From the NCBI GenBank assembly GCA_947650285.1, contig CANTFL010000151.1:62001-126000 (forward strand): a stretch of 64,000 nucleotides of DNA, written 5' to 3'. How positions within the stretch are numbered: position 1 is the stretch's first letter; the number at the start of each line of letters is the position of its first letter. The notes beneath the pieces were generated by a model. It was not told the DNA's origin, did no database searches, and worked only from the letters and a program-made list of their open reading frames with translations. Source of the stretch: Hyaloperonospora brassicae (lineage: Eukaryota > Oomycota > Peronosporomycetes > Peronosporales > Peronosporaceae). Of the stretch, positions 19,475-31,235 are shown in pieces. The position numbers and the translations under genes are program-made.

Positions 19475-20776
19475 ATGGCATCGCCACCCAACGAGTCTCG
19501 AACTCTTTCCTCCTACCTCGGTCTTAATGAGGATGTGGACTATGGTAGTGATACCAGTGTCCCTGGAGATGAAGGGATATCGTCCCACTCCGCTGTATCT
19601 GAGGCTCCACCTCAAACAGCACCGAATCCGTTCGTTAGACGTGGTGTTACCACAGCGCCAGGGGCGCAGCATCATACAACAGATGCAGATGAGAACATCA
19701 TCACAAACCCGCTCGACGAGCAACAGGAGTTAACCCTCCAGCGTGAGGAGCGTGCTCTACGTCGCACTCATACCCAGACGGTTATTCAAAACCGGAGTGG
19801 TTGCGTGTTCACAACACCTGACGTGGAGCAACGCCTCCGTCAAACGGAAGGCCGTAGCCTTTCAACATGGGCCATGGGCCCTGAGGCTACGTCGCCCGAA
19901 GATTTAGCCGTTCGTCAGGCTCTAAATGAGAGATATCTCGAACCATTCTTTACCACGCAAGTTCAGTACCGCGCGCATCTTGAGAGCTTGTCTCGTGGTG
20001 TCTCGGTTCGACCGATTAAGGGCGTGCCCATCTTGTTGTTCGCTGGCGAACTGCCCGAGGAGGAGGACAATCAGTTCATCCGTTGGGTGTATCGCAAGCG
20101 ACACCTTAGCAGTGTGCCAGCGCTGCGGGCCAGCGCCGATGTGGCCGACGTTCGGTTGGAACGAAAGCTTCGGTTCGAGCATGCCAAACTCAAGGCCAGG
20201 GGCCAGTTGCGTACACGTACGCGTTATGCTCCGGATACAATGGCAATCACGGGTCACGACCCTAAGGTGCGGGGCAATACGCTACCTCCCACCACTATTG
20301 GTGAGAAGCGTTCTCGTTCGCAAGGCGACCCTGGTCACGATGTTCAAAAACATCCACGGCGTAAGGGCAGTCCTGCCGAAGGGGTATCTCATACTCTTAC
20401 GAGTTCTTCGACTCCGGGTACCCTCACCACTTCACCAGATACTGGTATTGGCCACGACGACGACGTCGCTGAAGGATTTTCTCCACATGGAACTGGTGGT
20501 TCCCTTGCTCATCGAGCAGCGTCGGTGGTGGTCGGGGTACCGAAGGAGGAGCATGAGAAGGTGCTCCGTGAGCTGAGTGGTCTCCGAGAGACATTGGGTA
20601 AGACCCAGAATGAACTCGGCGCGATGCAAGCCCGTGTTCAGGCGTTGGAGTTGGCCTTAGCCCGTGTGGATGGTCAGCTTGACCTCCTGGTTCGGATGCA
20701 ACAGTCGACGTCAAGGACTTATTTCCAGGCGCAAGCGCCTCCGAGTTCACATGGGACGGGTCCCGATACGGCTTAA
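19475..20776 (+). CDS. Antisense ORF of element D (aORF), intact
   Basis: 433 codons from a true ATG, on the strand opposite to gag-pol and starting about 100 bp inside the 3' LTR. The N-terminus is Ser/Pro/Thr-rich and acidic. A charged middle part (about residues 80-250) includes EEEDNQFIRWVYRKRHLSSVPALRASADVAD, cited here as a region rather than a known domain. A coiled coil occupies about residues 350-415, with heptad-like Leu spacing. The last ~350 bp are antisense to the 3' end of pol including the chromodomain. The decayed copy E keeps recognisable protein similarity (DVEERL, EGRSLSTW, EEEDNQ, RHLSSMAALRASADVAD). It shares the position and C-terminal coiled coil with element A's aORF but no obvious sequence. 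Confidence 0.65.
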   Translation: MASPPNESRTLSSYLGLNEDVDYGSDTSVPGDEGISSHSAVSEAPPQTAPNPFVRRGVTTAPGAQHHTTDADENIITNPLDEQQELTLQREERALRRTHTQTVIQNRSGCVFTTPDVEQRLRQTEGRSLSTWAMGPEATSPEDLAVRQALNERYLEPFFTTQVQYRAHLESLSRGVSVRPIKGVPILLFAGELPEEEDNQFIRWVYRKRHLSSVPALRASADVADVRLERKLRFEHAKLKARGQLRTRTRYAPDTMAITGHDPKVRGNTLPPTTIGEKRSRSQGDPGHDVQKHPRRKGSPAEGVSHTLTSSSTPGTLTTSPDTGIGHDDDVAEGFSPHGTGGSLAHRAASVVVGVPKEEHEKVLRELSGLRETLGKTQNELGAMQARVQALELALARVDGQLDLLVRMQQSTSRTYFQAQAPPSSHGTGPDTA

Positions 20777-23700
20777 GCAAGCCAACGTAGAACACTGGGT
20801 GCGTGCGCAGTTTGCGCAGAAGGTTGAGCGTGTACGCCAATCCCTTCTTAGCGATGACCGTGAACGGCCCAATGAAGCGCGGACGCAACTTTGCCTTGAA
20901 GACAGCAGAGACTACATTTGTAGGTAGGTTTTTAGCATTGAGTAGAACTTGGTCTCCGACCTTATAACGTTCAATACATCCTCTGCCTTTAACATCAGCT
21001 TGCTTCTTTTGTCTATCTTGGCTATCAGCCAGTGCATCACGCACGCGTCGTAACACATTCAAGCGCGTTGCGAGAAACTCGCTTACCTGTTTGTGAACAG
21101 TAGCAGGGCTGATATCTGCAAGCCGATCGGCCATCTCTCCCTCACCAAGCCCTGAACCACGCAGTGGTAGCGTTAACGGAACGCGAGGGTGTGTGAGACC
21201 GTTCACGTAGAACGGAGTAAAGCCTGTAGAGGCGTGAACAGCGTTATTTAGCGCAAACTCAACAACAGGAAGCATTGAACTCCAACGTTTTGGTGTATTA
21301 GCGCAAACACTGCGTAATATATCACCGATAACGCTTTTGACTCGCTCGGTTTGACCATGGGTCTGGGGTGATCTGCCGTGGACCTATCCAAACGTGTGCC
21401 GAGCACCTTGAAGATGGACTTCCAGAACTTCCCAGTGAAGCGGGGGTCTCGGTCAGAGACAATTGCCACAGGCAAACTGTGTTGTCGAAACACTCGATCG
21501 ATAAACAGCGTAGCTGTACCTTCACCATCAATGGTATCTGGCACAGCCGCCAAGTGAGCCATCTTGCTCAAACGGTCAACAAAGACCACAATACCCGAAT
21601 TGCCTTGCACATCTTTCGGCAGACCGAACATGAAATCCATGCTGATGGACTCCCAGCACCCAGAGGGTATAGGGAGACTAGCAAGCGGCGCAGCCGCATG
21701 AACTGAGGGTTTCACCCGTTGACACGTTTCGCACGTACGAACGTATGTGCTTACCCATTTGTAAAGTTTGGGCCACCAATAGTATTGGCTCACGGAGCCA
21801 TATGTCTTTTCTCGACCGAGATGATCGCTCACCGCAGTATCATGCGCCTCATAGAGGGAGCGATACTTCAATTCCTCATCATGAGGGACAACGATACGGG
21901 GAGCATCCTCCATATCTGTGCTATAGCACAACAGGCCTTGATCGATGAAGTATCGTTGTAGCCCCGCACGCAAACGTGCCGACAATTTAATGTCTGAGTC
22001 GTTAAACTCCTCGCTCCCTAGAGCACGTAGGAAAGCTACACAATGTTCATCTTTGGCATATGCCGAACGAATGAGGTCTGTGACCGATGGTGACAGACTC
22101 GTAACATGAGCAAGCTCATAGTCAGGCCTACGTGACAACGCATCAGCCAAAGCATTCTGCTTGCCCGGCTTGTACTTCACCTCGAAGTTGTATTCAGCAA
22201 AGAATGAGAGCCAACGGGCCATTCGCTGAGAGAGATGTGGCGACTGGGTCGCAGTGCGTAATGACGCATGATCTGTATGGATCACGAAAGGCTTAGAGCC
22301 AAGCAGATGAACTCTGAATTTGACTAAAGCATACTTCATCGCAAGTAGCTCTTTGTCATGAACTGGATAGTTCTTCTCAGCTGCTTTTAGCTGTCGGGAC
22401 TCAAACGCAATGACGCGTTCCCGTCCTTCATTATCTGTTTGTAGCAAAGCACTGCCGATGGCAAAATCCGATGCGTCACAGACGACACTGAAAGGCCGAT
22501 CAGGGTCGGGCAAAGCCAAGATTGGCGCATGAAGAAGACTCTCTTTAACCGCCGTAAAGGCTTCATGCTCGGTGTTAGTCCAACACCACTCCGTATCCTT
22601 TTTAAGGAGATTGGATAATGGCCGAGCCATGTCTGCATAGTTTGCACTATACTTGTGTAAGTAATTGGCGAGACCAAGCCACTTACGTAAGTCCTTTTGG
22701 TTCTTAGGAATCGGCCAATCGACTATGGCTTTTATCTTAGCAGGATCCGCTCTAAGACCACGCTTCCCAATGAAGCAACCTAAAAAGGGAATCTCTTGTG
22801 CACCAAAGATGCACTTAGAGGCGTTGGCATACAACTTGTTCGTGCGCATGCACTCGAGCACTGCTCTTAAATGGTCGATGTGATTATCCACATCAGACCG
22901 GCCGTTCATAGCACGACTATGGACAAAAATGTCATCAAAGTAAGTCTGTGCATAACCTCGGTGAGGACGAAACAGCTGTGTCACAAGACGATTGAACGTA
23001 GCTGGGGCATTGGACAAGCCCTGTGGCATAACTAGCCACTCCCGGAGCATACCGCTCGGGGTACTAACCGCTGTCAGCGGAATATCCTTCTCACTCATGA
23101 GCAATTGGTAATAACCATCGACTAAGTCGAGTGCACTGTACATTGTACATCCCACCATATTGTTCTGAAGAACATCTTTCCTAGGGATTGGTGTCTGAGC
23201 CGGGATCGTGGCAGCATTAAGCTTATTGTAAGCATGAACAATGCGCCACTTCCCATTGGGCTTTCGGACACAAAATGTGGGCGTGGAATGAGGAGATTTG
23301 CTCTCACGAACCATCCCCGCTGCGTGCTTTGCACGAAAGAAGTCGTCTATGACGTCACACTGCTCCTTTGGTAAAGGCCACTGCCGTGTTACGCAGTATT
23401 TAGCTCCAGGTACTAGGTCAATTTCATGACGCACACCTCTATCCGGAGGTAAGGCAGACGGTGGGTCGTGACACACTACGTCTTGAAATCCTTTACCAAA
23501 GGATAAAACGGATCAAGAGGATCCTTAAGGATCGAAGATCCACTACGCGCACTAAGTGTTGCCTTTGTGTCCTCAAGGACTGACTCGTCCAATAAAGAGG
23601 ATGAGTTCAACTCAACATCGGGTCGAATGACCACTAAGTCGGATAATTCTCCTGCCTTTAAGGCTTGGATGAATTCTCCATCAGACATTTCATCTAGTTC

Positions 23701-24800
23701 AAGGATATTATCTAGAGAAGGAAGAGTCTCAAGATTAATGTTGCCAGCAACATGGCCGGTCATTCCATTAACAAGTGTATATAGTGTATTATTACTATGA
23801 TCACTCCTTAACATCTCGGACGTCTGGCGCTTGACAGTTGCCACCCGACGTCGAGATTGTTTCCTCAAAGAAACCTTACGCCTCCTAGAGGCCGGGACAG
23901 TAGGGTCCCTGTAGTTGCTATCTGCTATAGCACGCTCTATACGATGCTCATGTCTTGATCGACATTTGGTGAAGTGTTACGTAACTCGAACACTTCACCC
24001 AGTGGATTTACACGTACCACTTCACGTACAGCATCCGGTTCTAGCCCTGTATGCTCTGGCTTATCGCCAACAATGTCATTACCGACATTCAGTGTGGTGC
24101 CAACTCGGCCGCCCTCACTCGGTGATTTTTCACGTGCCACCCCACTTACATCAGAGGAATTACATTCTTGATGTCTCGGCCCATGGCCAATCGTGCTTGA
24201 CGCATGCAGTGACTCATTATCACAACGAGTATCACTCAACGGAGTACAACTCTCTTCAAATACGTTAGAAGAGCTCCGCTCAATATTCATGTCATAGACA
24301 TTCGAGTTAATCAACTCCGACATACCAATGTCCAGCACATTGACATCTTCCGTCAATGGCTCGCGCCAATAGCGCTTTTGTTGCCTAGCGAAGGTGGGTT
24401 CATGACTCTCCAAAGCTTCACTAGGAACATTGCGCGTTGCGCCTAAGGTCTTAGACCTCCAATCGATCCATGGTTCATGGCGTTCAAGCCAGGCCATGCC
24501 TAGGATGAGATCGTATCTCGAATCCAAGTCAAGGACAAGACAGCGTTCTGTGCTATCAAAGTCCAAAAACTTCACGCCCAAGTTCAACGGAACTTTAGGC
24601 ACAGTAACGCGGCTACTCGTCGCTAACCGAACAGTGATAGAATCACCTTCGTGCGCTTTGAGCGCCTCAGCATATTGCTGACACCCTTCAATGGAACGGC
24701 GTCTATCATAGTTTCATGACGCCCCAGAATCGATTAATATCGACCAGTGCTTCTCAAAGCCTTTAACTATCGCCTCGGCCACTAACAAGCCAGGCTTATA
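20424..24800 (-). pseudogene. pol: Pol of element D, degraded
   Basis: The protease keeps DSGAS, immediately followed by a TGA (about 24714). A long RT-RNase H-integrase frame runs from 23476 to 21248 with TYFDDIFVHS, VVCDASDFAIGSALLQ, TDHASLR, an HHCC finger and SMDFMFGLPKD. A frameshift near 21365 breaks the integrase after STADHP. The integrase tail and the start of a chromodomain continue at 21275-20424, ending where YLVKW should continue into RGYP: a CGA to TGA change gives a stop at 20424. D is related to A in domain order but clearly a different family. Confidence 0.88.
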
Positions 24801-24849
24801 TCCACGCTCTGTGCTTACTGGCACGGAACTCTGTGGGGCTAAGCCCTGT

Positions 24850-25932
24850 TTTGCTCTACCTCGTAGAGAAGTGACAGAACTCAGTTCTACCCCAGTAGGG
24901 CACCCCGCGCCTACTGGGTGTCGACGTTTCCCCGTGCCATACCAAGTTTCTGCTTGCGGCCCATAGGGTTACGTTGTTGCTTACGCAAAGGACAAGTGGG
25001 GCGTAGATGTTTGGTGCTTCCACACGTATAACAACGTCTCACTTCCTGTCGTTGCTCTGCAACATGAAGCTACGCTTCACCTTCATCTTTAGCATAGCTG
25101 TGATCCATCGGTTCTGGCTTGCAGTAAGCCGAGGTGCTTGCAGAGGTTGCTCTCGCAAAGCTTGGGTTGTACCCATTCCAACCAAGTCTCGCTGACACAA
25201 AGTTATGCTCAGCATTTTGAGCGATGCTCATAGCCTCTTAGAAAGTCGAGGGATGGACTCGAAACACCTCGGTCCTGGCAGCGCCAGTGCGGAGACCTTC
25301 ATAAAGACTGTCACGCAGACAGTCTCAGGGAGAGGGTCAGACTGCATGGCAGCCATCAGAGTTCTCAACTCTTGGACATATTCCGTTAACTCGTTCTTGC
25401 CCTGACGGGTGGACAAGAAGCGTGAACGCACGCGATAGGCCTGGTTAGGCGGCGAGAAAACTCGCAACAGGTCTAGCTTGAGCAAATTCCATGTGGGAAA
25501 CGCCAAGTCGACCGACGTGTCGCACGTCAGAGCCCATTCTCTAGCTCTTCCATCGAGTTTTGAGATCGCCAGCGATACTCGCTGATGCTCGACTAAGATC
25601 AAGCCAGATCTCATGGCCATCTCAATCTCACGGATCCAGAGGATGAGGTTTTCACCCTTTTTTCAGGAGAAATGCTTGACGTCCACCTTAAGGGGACGAG
25701 GCTTAGCCTCTTCGTCTGGCATAGCCACAAAGCGTGTGGGCATAGCCGACGCTACCTGGTTCTGAATCTGCCCTAAAAGGGCCGTTTCATACTGCATAAA
25801 GGTCTCGACACGCGCGTTGAGCACGTCGGGACCTTGTGTAGCGAGAAACTCAACATATTCTGGGCCTACGGCCGCGGTTAGCTTATCTAGCGCAACCTTA
25901 TGGGCCTCATTGAGGGGTGTGGATTGCTCCAT
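24850..25932 (-). pseudogene. gag: Gag of element D, degraded
   Basis: Begins with the ATG at 25932 (MEQSTPLNEAHK). A retrotransposon-gag domain is split between frames (25932-25663, then 25620-25228: EMAMRSGL, RAREWAL, VFSPPNQAYRVRSRF). A CCHC zinc knuckle, C-YT-C-GSTK-H-LRPT-C, is encoded at about 25000-25040. Frameshifts and a stop after KHFS make it inactive. Confidence 0.8.
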
Positions 25933-25990
25933 CCTCGCAGAGGGTCAGTCGTAACGACTCAGGCGTAGATTGACTACAAGTGCTACCAAG

Positions 25991-26476
25991 TGTAGCGGAG
26001 CTACACAGCTCCTTAAGTCAGAGGAAGACTTAACGCTCTCACGAGCAGCTTTGGTTCACAGAACCCGACTCAGAGAGTTAATAGCTCAGAGAGCTAACGG
26101 TCCCCGTTCCAGAGGGACCAAACGATTCAAACGAATCACAGCACAGAGTGCTCGAGGACAAGCTAACTTTACAGGCGCTGCGTTTGTCCTCCCGATCAAA
26201 GACGCCTCGTAAGGCACGTGTCTCTTATTGATCAAAAGGGGAACTGAATTTTATTTCTTCTTTAAACCTAAAAGAACACCATAGAACAACGTACTTAACC
26301 TAGTCACTAAGGTTCAAAGTAAAATCTCTCTAAAGATCTCGTAATCAATTGTTGACAGACATCAGTCTTCAACAATTGATACACTTACTGTGTTCTACTA
26401 CCAATTTACAGGGTACCCCTTTCTTGTGTGCACCACACCTATCGTCGACTACCAGTCGACGTGCAACCCCGTTATA
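25991..26476 (-). repeat. 5' LTR of element D, with adjoining primer binding site
   Basis: 486 bp. On the minus strand its end is followed by a TGGTAGCAC primer site (complement of 25980-25988), the same tRNA type as in element A. The terminal CA/TG at 26475-26476 has decayed to TA. Confidence 0.9.
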
Positions 26477-28429
26477 TTCCTTGTACTGTACAGAGCTGAC
26501 GAATACAAATTGATCTTTTTACACGTGATCATGTCGATGATTGCGGACACACAACGAGGATATAATTATAACAGAGCGCACGGTGTTAATGGATTGTCAC
26601 GGTTGTTACAGCAAATGAATATACTAGATGTAGTGATATTGCTGTTGATCTGGGTATTGTATTCGGGTTGCTGCGAATCGAAGTTGAAATAAAGATACAT
26701 GCAGTGACATGCATTATTGAACTAAGACTAGGTGTATCATTCCTGTAGATATACATTTATCAGGCATCACAACGTGTTTGCTCTTTATTACGCTACATGG
26801 CCGCTCTACTTACGCTCACACAGAAAGGTGTTGCTCTCGTCGTAAAGTTATGCATACGTTGCCTAATGTACTGCATTTAAGCAGCTGTTATGAAGTGGGT
26901 TAAAGGACCAATTGACTTCAGAACCGACATTCGACCACTGTACCACTAATGATGATCAGTCTCATTTTTAATTGATACGATGTTTGAGTGAACTTTTGAA
27001 ACTGCTGGTGGACAGTTATATGTTATCAGCATTAGCTATCGATTATCGATTATTTCATTACAGTCCGTTCGATTTTCCTCATTCCAGGGTGGATTGCAGA
27101 AGATTCGATCAAGGGTAAATAAATGACGATCAAACGTCATACATGTTAACATAACCTAATAGATTTTACACCCTTTCTTTCCTATAACCATCATGTGAAT
27201 AAGTGTCTAATAAAGATGATAACAATTCTGTAGATTACGAGCTCAATCACACGACGACAGTGTACAAGTAAAATCGAAGCTCTACGGATGAAAACTATTA
27301 CTTCTGGGTATTGATATTCGCAAGGTAAAAGCTACTTCACCCCAATCAGAATACAGAAAGAAGGCGCAACGGAGTCGACAAATGCTTCTAAAAAACTGCC
27401 ATTCCAAAATCGCTTGTCATCATTGCAAGATTGTTCAGTAAGATATATGGTATAATCCAGAATTTTTCAAGTACCTCTCATTAATGTCGTATTCTGCACG
27501 AATGTCACGTCAAGCGCAGCCCGAATATTCGTATTTAGCTTTGCAAACTGCTGCGTAGATTTTTGGTGACGTTCTTTGTCAACATAATGGGGTATTTTTG
27601 TGATGTTCGGCCAAATGTGAGCTCGTCTGTCTAGGTTGGTGACAATATAATTTACTGCGAGAATGTGGCGATTTCACTGGAAGTTTCGCCGGCGTAAGAC
27701 GCAAATTTATATGTATTGGAGCGCGTGAGTATGAGGAACGGAGCGAGGACAAAACGATAATACGGAGCGAGTGTGATACAAATATCAAAAAAGAGAAGCA
27801 AAAGACTGCATTTATTGCTGATGCATCGATAATAAACATTTAGGATCGCCGTGATGTCATGCGTGGGAACGATGGTCTATAAGCTTTGTAATGTGGATCG
27901 TGACGTCCGGTTTAGCCCGATTTTGGACTTTATTGGTGGATGTAGACCCAGAACGATTCATCTTAAATCTTTTTACGTGAATCAGCTGGATGGTTTTTAT
28001 CTGCTCTTGACTATGTTTAATCATGGCGCACATATACAGAATTAACACATATACATAATTTTGTGTATGGCAATCTCCCTACCTGATCGTGCCAAAATCG
28101 TGATCGGCCAATGACTGATTGAAGTCCTATGCAGCACCGTGATCTCGTAGGGGTCTATCGCCACTAAAGAATGTCTGGTTGAGTAAGAAAGGCCAATGAG
28201 AGCGATCTGGTGTGATTTGGTGTATGCCAGAATAAGTGAGAGAGGTCACAAGAAAAATGAGATTATGGTGGTAGTCCATTATTTGCCGGAACCCGATCGC
28301 GACAAATAAGACGATCGCATTCGGAACATGGTTTGTGAAGGTCATATATTTATGTGGACCTTTCAGATCGAAATAAAGTATGAGATTTGTGGTGAAGTAG
28401 CGTACGCTAATCTTTGCAATATCTACTCT
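26477..28429. other. AT-rich tract, no gene recognised
   Basis: About 2 kb downstream of element D. Frames are short and without motifs on either strand. A short direct repeat, CGGAGCGAG, occurs twice near 27738-27766. Confidence 0.45.
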
Positions 28430-28910
28430 GCACTTACGCACATACGGCTGACTGTAGAAGGATCACCTCGTACCCCTGTTATTATTATTCTTTGTTCACC
28501 TTGTGTATCCGTAGGCAGGGCGGGTTGTACTCTTCCCAGTGACTTACGTCGATAACGGACTCAATCGTATTTGAAAAAGGTTGGAGAGTCGATTATGTGG
28601 ATATCCTCTCTCGATCGCGTATGTTCTTGGGGGCCTCGATACAAGTTACACTGTTCTGTTACGTATTAACTTGTTAAGAGTACATATGTCGATACTTAAC
28701 CCGAAAGTAAAAAGTTTTACCCGATCGGATACGACCCATTCTGCTTCGAACGAGATAAAGTTTTTAATCTACTCGAGTCCACCGAGAAGAGTGCAACCCC
28801 TGACGATAGGTACAAAAGGTGAGGAAGGCTTACCACACGAAAAGGAAAACTGCCTCCGAATATCGGCCGTCGGGGCGCTAATGAAGGGTCATGATCATGG
28901 CATAACGTTT
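28430..28910. mobile_element. Short deletion copy of foldback-like element H
   Basis: The left part (about 28440-28550; CACCTTGTGTATCCGTAGGC, GGCGGGTTGTACTCTTC) and the right part (about 28775-28900; AGTCCACCGAGAAGAGTGCA, AAGGTGAGGAA, CGGCCGTCGGGGCGC) match opposite ends of element H in inverted orientation. The long centre is missing, so this is a MITE-like derivative. Confidence 0.6.
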
Positions 28911-28929
28911 GTAAACTACGAGTGGCCCC

Positions 28930-30537
28930 AAATCTCGGACGTAGTCCGATAATTCATCCTGTATCTGACGATTTTATAAGAAGCGTGAACGCACGAAAGA
29001 TGACCGTTGTGCGGGAGAAAATACGCGTAAAAGATGGAGTTTGAGCGACTTACATGTGGGAAATACGGCGTTGACGAGTGTGCCGCACACAAGTGCCACT
29101 TCTTAGGCTCTTTCATCGAGGTAAGCGATAGCCATCAATACACACTGATACTTTAGATAGATCATGCAAGATTTCATTGTTATTCCTCCTCTCGGATTCA
29201 GAACGTAAGATTCTCCCCCCATTTCAAAGTATAGATTGATGCTCAATTCGAGCGCGAGACGATTAACCTCTTCGTCGAGTACAGCCACACTAAGTGCTGA
29301 CATCGTCAACGCCATTTAGTCTCGCATCTGCTCTTCAGGAATGAATCATATTACAAGTAGCCTTTCGGAGATAGTATGTTGACTTTCTTGCATTGCAAGG
29401 CATGTTCGGGTCCTGCATCTGAGAAATCGCAACCTTTCGGACCATAGAGAAGGAGTCGGAGGAACTTGTTCCATCTTCGTAGAGAATCGTCTCTACAGAA
29501 TCTGGCGTAGAGTAAACAGTATTTCTACCAGGTGTAGCGGATCTACCACAGCTCCTTGCCAAAGGAAGGCCTTTGTTGAAAGGTTTACTAAGTGTGGTCA
29601 ACCAGCAACGACTCAACGATTTAACAGTTTGAGAAGTTACGACTCAGAGAGTCAAATCGTAACGGGGCACTGCGAGCTACGCACTGACAATAGTGCGTAG
29701 CAAGCTCTCACTGAATGCAGTGAGAACTAGTGCCTTGTTCGATTGCGTGCGCAATACGCGTTCAGAGGAATATTTGATAGTCAACAACTAAGATCCGTTG
29801 GAGAAATGATAAACTGTATTAATATAATTAAGTCCTACGACGCGTCTCGCCTGATTAATCTCAGCTTAACGATATTAATACCAAAGCATGTATAGTGACG
29901 TCTACTCACCACCCGTTACGCGCGTCTAGCAGTGTATGGAGAGTCGTATAATGACTGTATTAAATAATGTGTAGATAATTAGTTCAGTGCAACAATATCA
30001 ATGAACTTAGTGATATCGTAGTGACAAAATTGGACTTAATGTTCTCGATTATCATATTATCATAAATGATAATATTTTGTAACAGGCTCACCCCGTTACA
30101 CAAGTAGATCCAGTAAATTACTCGCAGAGTCAATTAATAAGATGAGGTAGAGCTTCTGGACTCAGAGAACGAATCAGCTTACACAGTTTCTAGTCCTAGT
30201 TCTAGGTATAGCCGATTTGAAGAAAAAGAGGCAACTAGTGCAAGGGAACACACGCCTGAAGAAGGCTTCTAGACTCTTACAATCAAAGGACGCCTGTAAT
30301 TAATTGTGTCACTTAATGATGAAATTCGAACTGCTGTTTATAAAATTTCATCGAATTAGCTAAAACAAGCCTTTTCTCCTTACCTGAGCTTAATTTGATA
30401 AGTATCTCTTTCGGTGGCTGACGCGCGTCAGCCCCCAGATAATGTGCTTAATATGACCCCTATATACATAAGTGGTACACCACAGGGTACACATACCCCT
30501 ACCGTGGTTGTACCTACCAAAGCATACCACCGTTACA
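28930..30537 (-). mobile_element. Decayed 5' remnant of a D-family element
   Basis: A D-type LTR runs from TGTAGCGG at 29533 to CCGTTACA at 30537. Left of it, in minus orientation, come a primer-site-like TGGTAG and a heavily decayed gag similar to D's at about 28975-29330 (the segment around AAGAAGCGTGAACGCACG matches D at about 25418). The LTR is itself split by an A-superfamily solo LTR (29658-30100). The rest of the element is missing. Confidence 0.6.
29658..30100 (-). repeat. Solo LTR of the A/B superfamily, nested
   Basis: Runs from GTAACGGGGCAC to CACCCCGTTACA on the + strand, inverted relative to element A. Near-matching flanks CAAAT (29653-29657) and CAAGT (30101-30105) suggest a decayed 5-bp target duplication. 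It carries perfect hairpins, e.g. GCTACGCACT/AGTGCGTAGC. Confidence 0.65.
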
Positions 30538-30767
30538 ATAGTCATTGGTAGGCATAGAATTGTTGGTCATACTTTGGTGCTTCGCACGATTTAGCCTCAG
30601 ATGTGTAAGTGCGTCTTATTTGCGTGATGACGGAACCTTATGAGAGCACGGACAGCGTTAATATAGGCAGCGCAAGTCGCTTCGATCCTCAACTTCAGTT
30701 GCATCGTCATGGGCATCACCCTTTGGTCGAACGTCCTGGCCACGTATCCGACAGAACAATCTATCTC

Positions 30768-31235
30768 TGTAACGGGGCACGCCCTTGTGTTGGATTGTAA
30801 CGGGGACCGACGACAATGTACTGGTCAACCACTACGAAGTTTACTATCACTGACTGTAGTGATATTCAGTGCCCAGATAGGTGTAGAACTACACAGAGGA
30901 AGGTAGAACGACTAAGGTGAAAGACTCTAGTCGTAGGAAAAGTAAAACTGTTATTAATATAATTAAGTCCTACAACTCTTGTACTTATGTTTGTCCTGAC
31001 TTGATTATACTAATATAATTAAATGTATAGTGACGTCTACTCACCACCCATTGCGCGCGTCTGGCAGCGATTGGTGGGTTGATATCATCACGATATCGAT
31101 TATTAAGTAGATCCTTGGGTCGTCTCAACAATATCACCATGCTATGTGATATTGTTGAAAGAATATTCAACGTAATATTCTTTATTGTCATTTTCTTCTT
31201 AAAGACAATGTCATGTAACGGGCTACCCCGTTACA
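30768..31235 (-). repeat. Second solo LTR of the A/B superfamily
   Basis: Starts TGTAACGGGGCACG and ends CTACCCCGTTACA. Inside is the inverted form of B-type LTR blocks (the reverse complement of GTGGTGAGT and of the GATATC hairpin; AACAATATCA and AGAATATTC hairpins). A second TGTAACGGGG at 30796 makes the left edge ambiguous. No target duplication was recognised. Confidence 0.6.

Larger units (their letters stand above)
18883..26476 (-). mobile_element. Element D: second-family Ty3/Gypsy chromovirus
   Basis: 7,594 bp, transcribed right to left. The two LTRs are 486 bp each (18883-19368 and 25991-26476) and differ at roughly a dozen sites by eye, so D is older than A. The target duplication is TTCCT at 18878-18882 and 26477-26481. 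gag, protease and integrase contain stops or frameshifts. The antisense ORF on the + strand is intact. Confidence 0.93.

Noticed and set aside
25007..25195. Small + strand ORF beginning with a signal-peptide-like stretch (MKLRFTFIFSIAVIHRF), which could suggest a secreted effector
   Set aside because: It lies antisense to the gag/zinc-knuckle part of element D and is a shadow frame. No RXLR or other effector motif follows.
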